This document shows positions 16,859 to 25,545 of a stretch of DNA of 64,000 bases, one piece after another. Where the stretch lies: positions 310,001 through 374,000 of the forward strand of contig NZ_JAJVCN010000005.1 of assembly GCF_021390435.2 (NCBI RefSeq). The letters run 5' to 3'. The first letter of the stretch is position 1. Every line of letters begins with the position of its first letter. Under the pieces are notes generated by a model, which did not search any database, had not been told where the DNA came from, and was given only the letters and a program-made list of their open reading frames with translations. A program made the position numbers and the translations under genes. Source of the DNA: Kibdelosporangium philippinense (GTDB lineage: Bacteria; Actinomycetota; Actinomycetes; Mycobacteriales; Pseudonocardiaceae).

Positions 16859-17698
16859 TTATGCGCAGTGCTCGACCCCCGAAATCGCTGTCATCAGGCC
16901 ATACCGACCGACACTGCGCATAACCCAGCGCTGTTCATAAGGCTCCTTATGTTCAGCTGAACATAACCCGCCTTGCGGTGTTCCGGTCAGGGTCTCTTCC
17001 CGGTTCCCGAGTTCGGTTAGAACCCCGGCTTTCAGGAACGCCTTCACCAGCGCGCAGATCCGCTTATCCGTGATTCTCGCCCGCAGACGGTCCATCAACG
17101 CCCGATGCGATATCTCATCGAAACAGGCTTCGATGTCCGCCTCCAGCACCCAGTGATAGTTCCGAGGCTTCGAGGCGTAGTAGTGAATCTCGGCCACCGC
17201 GTCCTGCGCGCGCCGGTTCGGACGGAACCCATACGAGCAGGGTTTGAAGTCTGCTTCGAAGATGGGTTCGAGCACCAACTTCAGGCTCGCCTGGACCACC
17301 CGGTCAGTGATGGTGGGAATCCCGAGCTTCCGGAACTTCCCCGTGCTCCCCTTGGGGATCATCACCCGCCGCACCGCGACCGGACGGAACATTCTCGACT
17401 TGAGCGCGTCCCGGATCTGGGCTAGGAAAGCCTCGGCCCCTACCCAGGTCTCGACCAAGCCAACGCTGACCTTGTCGATGCCCGGGGTCCGCGCGCCCCT
17501 GTTGGTCGTGACGCGTTCCCACGCGCACACCAGGAACGCAGGATCAGCAACGAGGTTGAACAGATCACCAAACCGGCGACCCGATTGCTCGGTCGCCCAG
17601 CGATGTAGTTTGGTCTGCATCCTCCGTACCGTGATCGCCGCGGACTCGACATCCGGCCAGACCACGGCGCCGGTATTCACCGGCGCGTCTTCGGACAT
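16859..17698 (-). pseudogene. Group II intron reverse transcriptase, N-terminal part
   Basis: The ORF starts at the ATG at 17698 and reads through RT motifs 0 to 4: GIDKVSVG, VMIPKGSTGKFRKLGIPT, SYGFRPNRRAQDAV, VLEADIEACFDEISH and GTPQGG. After the Gly-Gly at about 16967 it runs into the palindrome and the RIT end and stops at 16859 with unrelated residues. The remainder of the enzyme is at 12731-13489. A truncated RT without YADD cannot be active. Confidence 0.85.
16947..16966. repeat. 20-bp perfect palindrome next to the RIT right end
   Basis: TTATGTTCAGCTGAACATAA equals its own reverse complement. It lies six bases outside the right RIT inverted end, between it and the reverse transcriptase sequence. 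Each half (TTATGTTCAGC) resembles the outer part of the RIT end (TTATGAACAGC), so it may be a footprint of two end sequences joined after an earlier excision. No matching sequence is present at the left junction. Confidence 0.9.
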
Positions 17699-18295
17699 TG
17701 CTTTCCCTCTCTATCTGACGCACTGTCGCCCTTCCCCATGTGCACGGGCTTTCCCCGGCTCGGAGTACTACGGCGACTCCGCCCCAACCCCGGCCCTTCG
17801 ACAGGCGTCGCGTCTATCCCCGCCCACTTCGCTGGCTGCGCGGCGCGTCGGGGATCGCGACCGGGGTGGTTCCCACGTTCACTGTTGTCCGGTTGACGGG
17901 TGAGGCGTCCGGCTATACCCCTGCGGCATCGCCACGGCTACGCCGTAGACCTTCACCGTGGCCTCCAGGCCCAGACTTCGGAGGCCCGACCTGGAGTTCC
18001 CCACCCCGTTTCCAGGGTGGGTGCGCACCGCCCACCAGCCCGAATCCACCGGGTTAGAGCTGGCTATTCGTGAAGAGGCGTAACGAAACCGGTTCCTCGC
18101 GTACACCTTCCCGTCTCGCTCACCGCGCCCGGCCCGTCCGGTAGTGCCAAGCCGACGCGACTTTGTCGAGGCTGCTCCCACCCAACCCAGCGACCCCTGG
18201 GACCGGCTGCCTCCAGCTTCACCCCGCCGCTACGACGACGGAGCGATGGACGGTCTTCCACCTCCATCCGTAAACAACAGCGCCTCGTGGCGCAC
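17699..18295 (-). ncRNA. Group II intron 5' ribozyme region (domains I-IV)
   Basis: About 600 bases between the intron 5' boundary and the reverse transcriptase start hold no credible protein gene but many GC-rich inverted segments, as expected for domains I-III. I did not fold it. EBS/IBS pairing to the exon ending ...GGCTTCGG at 18296 should be testable. Confidence 0.6.
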
Positions 18296-19822
18296 CCGAA
18301 GCCGAACAGGAAGGTCAGCCCCACGACCGTTCCCACGATGACCGTGACGGCTCGAACCACGGCCGCCTGGTTGCCGGTCGAGGACGCTTGCCGGGTGAGC
18401 GTGGCAGTGGCCATCAGGCGTCACCGCCTCGGCGGTTGACCTGCGCAATTGCTGACGGGAGGCGTCGGATGGCTACTGGCCTGATCTCGATCTCCGGGCC
18501 CTCGACGAGGACCAAAGAGTTCGGATTGTGCCACGTTAGGCCCACCAGATCTACCAGCAAAAACAACTTCAGAAGATCAACGATGTTGATCATTGGGTGC
18601 GGCCCAGGGTGCGAGTACCCTCGGGCCCATGAGCGCTTCGCGCCCCGAAGGGCGGCGCCGAGGTCGGATCGAGGAACGCGGCGACACCCTCCGCGTCGTC
18701 GTCTACGCGGGCCTAGACCCGGTCACTCGCCGCCGTTCATACCTCCGAGAAACCATCCAGGGCACCGATTCCGCCGCCTACAAGCGCGCTCAGCGCGCCT
18801 TGACACGCCTCTCCGCTGAGATCGACAAGCTTCGTGCCCCGACGTCCTCTGTCAGCCTCGGCTACGCCATCGATGAGTGGCTGCGTACCGCCGACATCGA
18901 GACCAGCACACGTGACGGGTACGTGGGTTACATCGATCGCGTCATCCGTCCGGTTCTTGGCGATACCGCCATCAATAAGCTGAGCACGAAGGATCTAGAA
19001 ACGCTCTATTCGGTGCTGCGACGCTGCCGCACCCGCTGTGACGGCCGTCCGTTCATTGAGCACAAAGCTGAAGACGAGCACGACTGTGTCAAAGCCGGAT
19101 GCCAGCCGCATAAGTGCAAGCCGATGGCTGCTTCGACGGTCCGCCAAATCCACTCCATCATCAGCGGCGTGCTGAACGCTGCTGTTCGATGGGATTGGAT
19201 TTCCTCGAACCCTGCCAAGGTCGCTAAGCGACCCAAGCAAAAACCGCCTGAGCCAGATCCGCCATCGTCAGCAGACGCTGCGCGCCTGGTCGATCGCGCC
19301 TTCGAGATGGGCGAAGACTGGGGCACGCTTGTTTGGCTCGTGATGACGACCGGCATTCGCCGTGCGGAGGTCGCTGGTCTGCGTTGGTCCCGTGTGGACT
19401 TGGATACCGAAGTGGTCGAGATCCGGCGGAGTTACGTTATGAGTAAGGGGAAGGGCAGGGAGAAGGACACTAAGACGCATCAAATGCGGCGAGTGGCTCT
19501 GGATTCCGAGACGGTGGCTTTGTTGCGGTCGCACAAGGAACGGTGCCGCATAGAACTGGCTAAGGTCAACGTCGAGTTGACCGACGAAATGTTCGTCTTC
19601 ATGAGTGCTCGCAAAATCAACGCCGCGGAGCCTTACTCGCCCGACGCTATCTCGCGTCGATATAAAAAGATGGCTGCTGCTCTAGATATCAACACACATA
19701 TCCATGCCCTTCGGCACTTCTCTGCGACCGAACTGCTTACGGCCGGTGTCGACCTTCGAACCGTTGCTGGGTGAACCGCCCCGGGATCGATGGAGACTCT
19801 GATCCTATGGGAGAATTAGATC

Positions 19823-20143
19823 GTGTCTGCGCCCAAGAAGTACCCGAACGAGTTGCGTGAGCGTGCGGTTCGTTTGGTGTTCGAGATCCGTCGTGAACGT
19901 GGTAGCTCGCATGGTGTGATCCCTGAGGTCGCCGCTCGTTTGGGGATCGGTGACCAATCGCTTCGGGCGTGGGTAAAGCAGGCTGAAATTGATGACGGTG
20001 GTCGGCCGGGTACGTCGACTGCGGATGCGCAGCGACTCGCCGAGCTGGAGCGTGAGAACCGAGAGCTCCGACGCTCTAACGAGATTTTGAAAGCCGCGTC
20101 TGCTTTCTTCGCGCGGGAGCTCGACCCGCGACCGCCACGCTAG
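19823..20143 (+). CDS. IS3-family transposase OrfA
   Basis: A 106-residue helix-turn-helix protein (GTG start) with the HTH_Tnp_1 pattern: YPNELRERAVRLVFE, then LGIGDQSLRAWVKQAEID, followed by a leucine-zipper-like segment (AELERENRELRRSNEIL). This zipper mediates OrfA multimerisation in the family. Its end overlaps the OrfB frame, and the run CTGCTTTCTTCG near 20100 is a plausible -1 slippage site for making the OrfAB transposase. Confidence 0.88.
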   Translation: MSAPKKYPNELRERAVRLVFEIRRERGSSHGVIPEVAARLGIGDQSLRAWVKQAEIDDGGRPGTSTADAQRLAELERENRELRRSNEILKAASAFFARELDPRPPR

Positions 20144-21039
20144 TCGAATTCATCGACGGTCACAAGAACGAATTCGGAGTCGAGCCGATCTGTCGTGAAT
20201 TACAGGTCGCTCCGTCAACGTACTATGCCGCGCTCACCCGGCCAGCGTCTGCCCGATCGGTCCGCGACGAGAAGCTGGCACGCGAGATCCGCCGCGTCTA
20301 CGAGGAAAACTACTGCGTCTACGGCGCCCGGAAGATCTGGAGCCAGCTCAACCGCGAGGGCATCACGGTCGCCCGGTGCACGGTCGAGCGGCTGATGGGC
20401 ACGCTGGGGATGTCCGGTGCGGTGCGCGGGAAAACCCGCCGGACGACGGTCGCCGACCCGAGCACCCGACGGGCTCCGGACCTGGTCAAACGCGACTTCA
20501 CCGCAGCCGCGCCGAACCGGTTGTGGGTCGCGGATTTCACCTACTGCGCCACGTGGGCCGGCACCGTGTATACCGCGTTCGTCATCGACGTCTATTCGCG
20601 GCGGATTGTCGGCTGGCGCACCTCGACGTCCATGACCACAGATCTGCCGTTGGACGCGCTGGACATGGCGATCTGGGCACGTAATGACCGGCTTGACACG
20701 CTTGTGCACCACTCCGACCGTGGCACGCAATACACGTCAATTCGCTACACCGAGCGGCTCGTTGAGGCCGGTGCTGAGTGTTCGGTCGGCACAACCGGCG
20801 ATTCCTATGACAACGCTCTCGCCGAGTCAGCGATCGGACTGTACAAGACCGAACTGGTCCGAAGGAAGGGACCATGGAAGACCGTGGACGAACTGGAAAT
20901 CGCCACTCTTGAGTGGGTTGACTGGTTCAATCATCGGCGTTTGCACAGCGCGATCGGCAACATCCCGCCAGCCGAATACGAGACCCTCTACTACGCCCAA
21001 GAAACATCTGATACGGTAGCCAAGACGATATCGAGGTAG
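20098..21039 (+). CDS. IS3-family transposase OrfB (made by -1 frameshift)
   Basis: The frame one base behind OrfA is open from before the OrfA stop to 21039. It shows the HTH_21 region (VYEENYCVYGARKIW) and an rve integrase core with DDE residues in WVADFTYCATW (D), HHSDRGTQYTS (D) and YDNALAESAIGLYKTEL (E). The protein looks intact. No independent ATG with a ribosome site is seen near the frame start, so I infer it is produced as an OrfAB fusion. Confidence 0.85.
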   Translation, partial: VCFLRAGARPATATLVEFIDGHKNEFGVEPICRELQVAPSTYYAALTRPASARSVRDEKLAREIRRVYEENYCVYGARKIWSQLNREGITVARCTVERLMGTLGMSGAVRGKTRRTTVADPSTRRAPDLVKRDFTAAAPNRLWVADFTYCATWAGTVYTAFVIDVYSRRIVGWRTSTSMTTDLPLDALDMAIWARNDRLDTLVHHSDRGTQYTSIRYTERLVEAGAECSVGTTGDSYDNALAESAIGLYKTELVRRKGPWKTVDELEIATLEWVDWFNHRRLHSAIGNIPPAEYETLYYAQETSDTVAKTISR

Positions 21040-22077
21040 CCTCTATCGATCCCGGTGCGGTTCAGGGCGACTAGGGCATGGTGGGGGTGGAGCCACTACA
21101 TTGCGGGTATACGCGGCGTGGGTTGCGGCGGCGGACCGCAAGGCTGCTGAATTCCTCGGTGCTCGCCTACCCAAGCGAGGGGATCTCTAAGGGTGAAGCG
21201 TCACATCGTCAGCTAAGCAAACCAGGTTGACTGCTCCGTGCATAATTGATGCCATGAAAGCGCAGATCTGGTACTTCCGTATCTACACCACGCATGACTA
21301 TTACACTCGGTCAACATCGATTGTCCAAGGTCGGGAATTTTCTATCTCGCCGTCGATTGCTGCAACTGTTAGCATGGGCGATGTTCCGGAAGATATTCTC
21401 GATGCTCATGGTCGATCTTCAAGCGTGCTCCGTTATTTCATTGATCGGTCTTGTGAGATTGAGCGTAAAGATCCTCCTGTGGACTGGGTGAGTAAGGAAA
21501 CCGCCTACATTTGTCTGGGGGTTAAGTTTAGTGTAGACCTGCCGGTGAGGGATGGTGCGGAAGGGGAGGCTTACGCTTGGTACGAGTATCTGGAGGCGGA
21601 AAAGGTAATCGAGGGCGCTACGTCAAAGGCGAGAGACTTGCTTGATGAGATGAGTCTGATCGTATTGGTGAAATTTGGTCGCGAAATCGTCGCTAGACAG
21701 ATCTTTGATTCTCGGGCCTATATCATTGCCGATGGGAAGCCGAGTCAGCCGGTCCCCATTTTTCGTGCAGGCCGAGCAGTGGCCATTAGAATCAACTCAC
21801 CCGAAACGCTCCCCTTTGGAGAGCTTGAAAAGCTTACGGTCGACGATTTCCGATACAATCCGGCTGCTGTATCCATAGGTCGGTGGATGTCGCTGGGGCT
21901 TGCGGAGTCGGATCCATTCAAAAAGTTTATGTGGGGATTTATTGGGATCGAAGTCTTGGTGAAGAAGGTTGTTTCGAAGAACCCGGATATCATTGCGAAC
22001 AAGTTGAGATTCTCTGTAGATGAAGGTGAGGATGTAGCAGGTATTGCCGTTCGCGAACTTATATGGCCAGCCCCTAG

Positions 22078-23524
22078 TACGGCAGCCGGACTTCGTGATC
22101 TTGGCTGGTGAGGGTCCCTGAATACGGACGCGGCCACCAGTTGATCATGAGCAGTTGTGTGGACAACTCAAGATCGTGTGGTGGCCGCGGGCGCCATCGT
22201 AAACCCCGTTGAGGGTGTGGATCCCGTTGGCTGGCGGGAGAAGTTCGACGGGCTGATGGCTCGGGTGGCGAAGCGGTTTAAGCGGGTGGAACCGCGCCGG
22301 CGAGCACGAGCGTTCGTGGAGGGGCTGCTGGCCGACCTGCCGCGCAAGAACTGCTGGACGATCGCCGAGCACGCCGGGGACGCGACGCCGGACGGGATGC
22401 AGCACCTGCTGTCGCGGGCGGTGTGGGATGCCGATGAGGTGCGCGACGACGTGCGGGATGCCGCGGTGGAATATCTCGGTGACACCGACGCGATGCTGGT
22501 CGTGGACGAGACCGGCGACGTCAAGAAAGGGACGTGCACGGTCGCGACCCAGCGCCAATACACCGGTACCGCCGGGCGGATCGAGAACGCCCAGGTCGGG
22601 GTGTTTCTGACCTATACCACCAAGGTCGGGCACACACTGATCGACCGTGAGCTGTACCTGCCGCGCTCCTGGACCGGTGATCCTGATCGGTGCGCGGCGG
22701 CCGGGGTCCCTGAGGACACCGGGTTCGCGACCAAGCCCGCGCTGGCCTCGCGCATGATTCTGCGTGCCCTCGACGGTGGTGTGCCCGCCGGGTGGGTCGC
22801 CGCGGACGAGGTCTACGGCAGCAATCCGACGCTGCGTGGCGATCTGGAGAAACGGCGGGTCGGGTACGTGCTCGCGGTGGCCTGCGACCACCGGGTCAGC
22901 ACCGCCACGGGCACCTATCGGGCCGATGAACTGCTCGCGCGGCTACCGAAACGTGCCTGGCAGCGACTGTCCGCGGGCAAAGGCGTGAAAGGACACCGGT
23001 TCTACGACTGGGCCTGGATCAGTCTCACCAGCGGTGATGACGAGCCCGCCGGGCATCGGTGGCTGCTGGTCCGGCGCAACCGCCGCACCGGCGAACGTGC
23101 CTTCTACCGCTGCTACGCGCCCGAAAGGGTGCCGCTGGCCACGCTGGTGCGGGTGGCCGGGCGCCGATGGACCGTCGAGGAGTCCTTCCAAACCGGCAAA
23201 GGCCAAACCGGTCTGGACGAACACCAAGTCCGCACGTGGACATCTTGGTATCGCTGGACAACCCTGGTGCTGCTCGCCCACGTCTTCCTCGCGATCGTGA
23301 CGGTCACCGCCCGCGCCAGACCCGCTGCGGACGGGCTGATTCCGTTGACACTCAACGAAATCCGCCATCTCTACAACGCACTGGTGCTCACTCCGGCCAC
23401 AGACATCCGGCACGTCCTGCACTGCTCACACTGGCGCAGGCGACACCAATACCGAGCCCAGCAAGCCCACTACCAGCACCAATCGCTCCAGGAACCATGA
23501 AGATCACGATCTACGACTGGAGTA
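22078..23524 (+). mobile_element. IS701-family insertion sequence
   Basis: The element is 1447 bp long, flanked by the direct repeat CTAG (22074-22077 and 23525-23528), a target typical of IS701-type elements. The ends are imperfect inverted repeats: left TACGGCAGCCGGACTTCGTG, right (reversed) TACTCCAGTCGTAGATCGTG, both followed by ATCTT. It encodes one transposase and lies inside the HEPN gene. Confidence 0.85.
22157..23500 (+). CDS. IS701-family transposase
   Basis: A 447-residue DDE transposase. The first Asp is in MLVVDETGDVKKG, the second in GWVAADEVYGSNP, and the Glu in RRWTVEESFQTGKGQTGLDEH, the arrangement of the DDE_5/IS701 group. The C-terminus ends in an Arg/His-rich tail. The frame is complete, so the copy may be active. 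The start is uncertain between the GTG at 22157 and later GTG codons; no strong ribosome site decides. Confidence 0.85.
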   Translation: MWTTQDRVVAAGAIVNPVEGVDPVGWREKFDGLMARVAKRFKRVEPRRRARAFVEGLLADLPRKNCWTIAEHAGDATPDGMQHLLSRAVWDADEVRDDVRDAAVEYLGDTDAMLVVDETGDVKKGTCTVATQRQYTGTAGRIENAQVGVFLTYTTKVGHTLIDRELYLPRSWTGDPDRCAAAGVPEDTGFATKPALASRMILRALDGGVPAGWVAADEVYGSNPTLRGDLEKRRVGYVLAVACDHRVSTATGTYRADELLARLPKRAWQRLSAGKGVKGHRFYDWAWISLTSGDDEPAGHRWLLVRRNRRTGERAFYRCYAPERVPLATLVRVAGRRWTVEESFQTGKGQTGLDEHQVRTWTSWYRWTTLVLLAHVFLAIVTVTARARPAADGLIPLTLNEIRHLYNALVLTPATDIRHVLHCSHWRRRHQYRAQQAHYQHQSLQEP

Positions 23525-23535
23525 CTAGCCTCGGC

Positions 23536-25177
23536 CTTTCGCGCAGTATTTAGTTGATCTTGCTTGTGGTTTTGTCGATCTTGCCGTGAGTGTTTCCGAC
23601 TGTGAGCGTGGCTAGCCCGCCGACCTGCTTGTGTCGGCCGCTCCGGTTCTTGCCGATCGTAGGGACAGGGGTGCGGATCAGGTGAAGGCGGCGCGGATCT
23701 TCAACCAGCCCTGGGCGATCGCGTGGGCATAGGCACAGGTTTCATCGATGCGGATCCGGACTTGCCGGGCACCACGAGTGATTCGGGCGCCCACGTGCAG
23801 CACCAAGTTCCGGAACGTAGCGATCTCGGCGCGCGCCAGCACGGGTGTGCCGGTGAAACCCAGGATTTTCGCCCAACACACCAGATCAGTGGCCGCCAGT
23901 AACGTCTCCAGCCAGGCGGTGTTCTCCGCGAACCCACGACAGGGCAGGTTGCGCAGGCCGGTGGCCTTGGCTTGGCGGATGCGGTCTTCCACCCGGGCGT
24001 GCTGGCGGTGGTGCAGTTCCAGACCGGCGGTCTGACCGGGGATGACCCGGTCGGGGATGTCGGTGATGAACGCGGTGATCCGATGCCCGTCCACATCGGT
24101 GAACCTCAACTGGGCGCCGGGATGGGGACGTTCAGCACGCACGATGACCTTCGATCCGGCAGGCCAACTCGACAGGTCGAGCATTCCGGTGATGTCGGCG
24201 ACCCAGGCACCATCCCGGATCCCGCCCGCACGGTCGATGGCCGATTCCCATGCCTGGTCGGGAATCTGATCGACCACGACCTGGATGCGGGCATCCACCG
24301 GGAACCCGAAGGAGAACCACACTCCCCGCTCCCGGCACGCCTGCGCGAACGCGAGGGTGGCACCGGCGGAGTCCGAGCGGGCTACCACCCGCACCGAGTC
24401 CGGATCACCCGGACGTGGCCGGGCATGGGCGGGTAACGACGCCAACGCCCGCTCCAGCACCGCGATGTGGTCTGCTGCCGTGTTCGACCCGGCGTTACCC
24501 GCCCGCAGCAGGCCCGCCAGTGCTTCGCCTCCCGAGACCTCTGGGCGGTCCAGAAACGCCAACAACGGGTGAAAACCAAACGTCCGTTTCCAGGTTTTGG
24601 CCGCGTTCTCCTTGTCCTCAGCATGGGAAATCGTGACCGTGGCGTCGAAATCGATCCGCAGCAGCCCGGTCAGGTCCGGGCCGGCACCCGCGGCCCACGC
24701 CCGTTCTCGGGCCGCCGCCCGCGCGGCGAGTATCCCCGGCAGATGCGCTTCGTCGATCCGGTCCAGCATCCGCCAGGCGGTCGGCATGCTGGCCACCGGC
24801 CCGCACACCGCATGCTGGTCACCGAAGACCTCGATGTGCGAGACACAGTCGCCGCCATCGGCGATGGCCACGGCCATGTCGGCGAACACCTGTCCTGGTG
24901 CATGCATCCACGGACCGGCATACGTGTCGACCAACGCCTCGTTCACCCCCGCGACCAGGCCGGTGTCCTGGGCCAACTCCCGCAACATCCCCACCCCGGC
25001 ATGCGACACCACACCACGCCCATCAGCACTGACCTTGACCCGCCTCGACCGCTTGCTACGCTTCACCTACGGAGTGCCCTTCTGCTTGGGATCTGCTGTC
25101 ATCGCAAACAACAGTTTCCCTTGCAGGACGGCACTTCCGTGCATCTATAGCCCGTGTCGCACTATTTCGCGCGAAAG
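23536..25177 (-). mobile_element. IS1380-family insertion sequence (ends tentative)
   Basis: It encodes an IS1380-type transposase. The ends are set at a 9-base inverted pair, CTTTCGCGC (23536-23544) and GCGCGAAAG (25169-25177), because removal at these points restores the HEPN frame. The resulting 1642 bp is a usual length for the family. I could not see a clean 4-base target repeat, so the exact ends may be off by a few bases. Confidence 0.6.
23678..25066 (-). CDS. IS1380-family transposase
   Basis: A 462-residue DDE transposase of the DDE_Tnp_1/IS1380 type. It begins with a basic segment (KRSKRSRRVKVSADGRG), contains LLRIDFDATVTISHAEDKENA (first Asp region), VVARSDSAGATLAFAQ (second Asp region) and ELHHRQHARVEDRIRQAKATGL (Glu region). 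The frame is intact. The opposite-strand ORFs over this region are shadows. Confidence 0.85.
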   Translation of the reverse strand: MKRSKRSRRVKVSADGRGVVSHAGVGMLRELAQDTGLVAGVNEALVDTYAGPWMHAPGQVFADMAVAIADGGDCVSHIEVFGDQHAVCGPVASMPTAWRMLDRIDEAHLPGILAARAAARERAWAAGAGPDLTGLLRIDFDATVTISHAEDKENAAKTWKRTFGFHPLLAFLDRPEVSGGEALAGLLRAGNAGSNTAADHIAVLERALASLPAHARPRPGDPDSVRVVARSDSAGATLAFAQACRERGVWFSFGFPVDARIQVVVDQIPDQAWESAIDRAGGIRDGAWVADITGMLDLSSWPAGSKVIVRAERPHPGAQLRFTDVDGHRITAFITDIPDRVIPGQTAGLELHHRQHARVEDRIRQAKATGLRNLPCRGFAENTAWLETLLAATDLVCWAKILGFTGTPVLARAEIATFRNLVLHVGARITRGARQVRIRIDETCAYAHAIAQGWLKIRAAFT

Positions 25178-25545
25178 ACGCAGGTTAGTCGTATGGATGA
25201 TGAGCCAAGCCGAGATCCATACAGGAATATGGTCTTCTACTTTGCAGCGGTCGCACTTGCTTGTAGTCCGCAGACGGCGAACGAGGATGTCAAGATATTC
25301 AAGCAGCTGCAAAAGTTTCGCAACAATATTCACGGTTCATACATACATGAAGAAGCGGCTGAAAATTTTTCTCATGATGCGCTTGATCTTCTCACGCGCT
25401 ACGCTCCGGCCGTCATGCCTTTCCTCCTTAGATAAAATCGGATAGCACGCGTCGATCGCAGTTTGTGAACGTAGGGTGTTGCCTGGTGGATTGTTGGGGC
25501 GAGGACTTCGGGCTTGGCATCGTCCTTCCACCGTAGGCTGCGTCT

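Larger units (their letters stand above)
13490..16940 (-). mobile_element. RIT element (recombinases in trio) with 29-bp inverted ends
   Basis: Three overlapping tyrosine recombinase genes on one strand are bounded by perfect 29-bp inverted repeats: 13490-13518 (starts TTATGAACAGCGCTG) and 16912-16940 (its reverse complement). Each end also holds a second, inverted copy of the inner part GTTATGCGCAGTGC (13506-13519 with 13558-13571; 16858-16871 with 16912-16924). Three linked recombinases of about 410, 326 and 334 residues with ATGA-type overlaps are the definition of RIT elements. It interrupts the intron reverse transcriptase. A GG(C/T)GGG-containing stretch is present on both sides, but a clean target duplication is not evident. 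Confidence 0.85.
12612..18295 (-). mobile_element. Group II intron (itself interrupted by a RIT element)
   Basis: On the minus strand the intron begins GTGCG at 18295, the standard 5' boundary, and ends in ...CTCAC at 12612, the standard AY end. These boundaries were fixed by restoring the host DUF2637 frame. It has a 5' ribozyme region (17699-18295), a reverse transcriptase ORF, a domain V hairpin and domain VI. Without the inserted 3.45-kb element it is about 2.2 kb, a normal size for an intron whose maturase lacks an endonuclease domain. Confidence 0.82.
11903..18414 (-). pseudogene. spdB-like DUF2637 membrane protein, split by group II intron
   Basis: The gene starts at the ATG at 18414 (MATATLTRQ...), reads to FLFGFG at 18296, and resumes at 12611 as NVLNLALRLGVP, running to the stop at 11903. 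Joining 18414-18296 to 12611-11903 gives exactly 276 codons in one frame. The join recreates a DUF2637 core: TVVGLTFLFGFG, then VAPLVAPAVDLS and a following hydrophobic helix. DUF2637/SpdB proteins are membrane proteins of actinomycete conjugative elements. The C-terminus carries a helix-turn-helix-like Arg-rich tail (RRQLGIGAKRARRLV). If the intron could splice the gene would be functional, but the intron's own ORF is broken, so it is probably silent. Confidence 0.8.
19772..21064 (+). mobile_element. IS3-family insertion sequence
   Basis: It is 1293 bp long with imperfect inverted ends (TGAACCGCCCCGGGATCGAT on the left; reverse of the right TGAACCGCACCGGGATCGAT). It is flanked by a 3-base direct repeat GGG, a size usual for the family. 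It holds OrfA and OrfB in a -1 frameshift arrangement. Confidence 0.88.
18629..21190 (+). pseudogene. int: Tyrosine integrase gene, split by an IS3-family element
   Basis: The first part (ATG 18629 to 19771) contains an AP2-like N-terminus, a core-binding domain with a Cys/His-rich insertion (CRTRC... CVKAGCQPHKCK) seen in some actinomycete integrases, then TGIRRAEVAGL (Arg I) and HALRHFSATE (HxxR). The frame ends at the IS. After the IS, with one GGG target copy removed, it continues in frame as GRLGHGGGG and TTLRVYAAW, supplying the missing His and nucleophile Tyr, to a TAA at 21188-21190. So the integrase was intact until the IS arrived. It would have driven site-specific integration of an island component. 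Confidence 0.82.
21254..25435 (+). pseudogene. HEPN-domain (ApeA-like) protein split by two IS elements
   Basis: The N-terminal part (ATG 21254 to 22077) contains MWGFIGIEVLVKKV, like the first helix of an ApeA-like HEPN domain. The C-terminal part (25178-25435) has FKQLQKFRNNIHG, the Arg-Asn...His motif that ends such domains. Removing the IS701-family element with one CTAG copy, and the IS1380-family element between CTTTCGCGC at 23536 and GCGCGAAAG at 25177, joins 21254-22077, 23529-23535 and 25178-25435 into 363 codons in one frame. Base composition of both pieces is lower in GC than the neighbours, supporting one origin. HEPN proteins of this type are often RNases in anti-phage systems; that role is inferred. 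Confidence 0.68.

Noticed and set aside
23501..23677. Possible separate gene or a second IS between the IS701- and IS1380-family elements
   Set aside because: Only 7 bases of host gene plus the IS1380 end fit; removal of the elements gives an uninterrupted HEPN frame.
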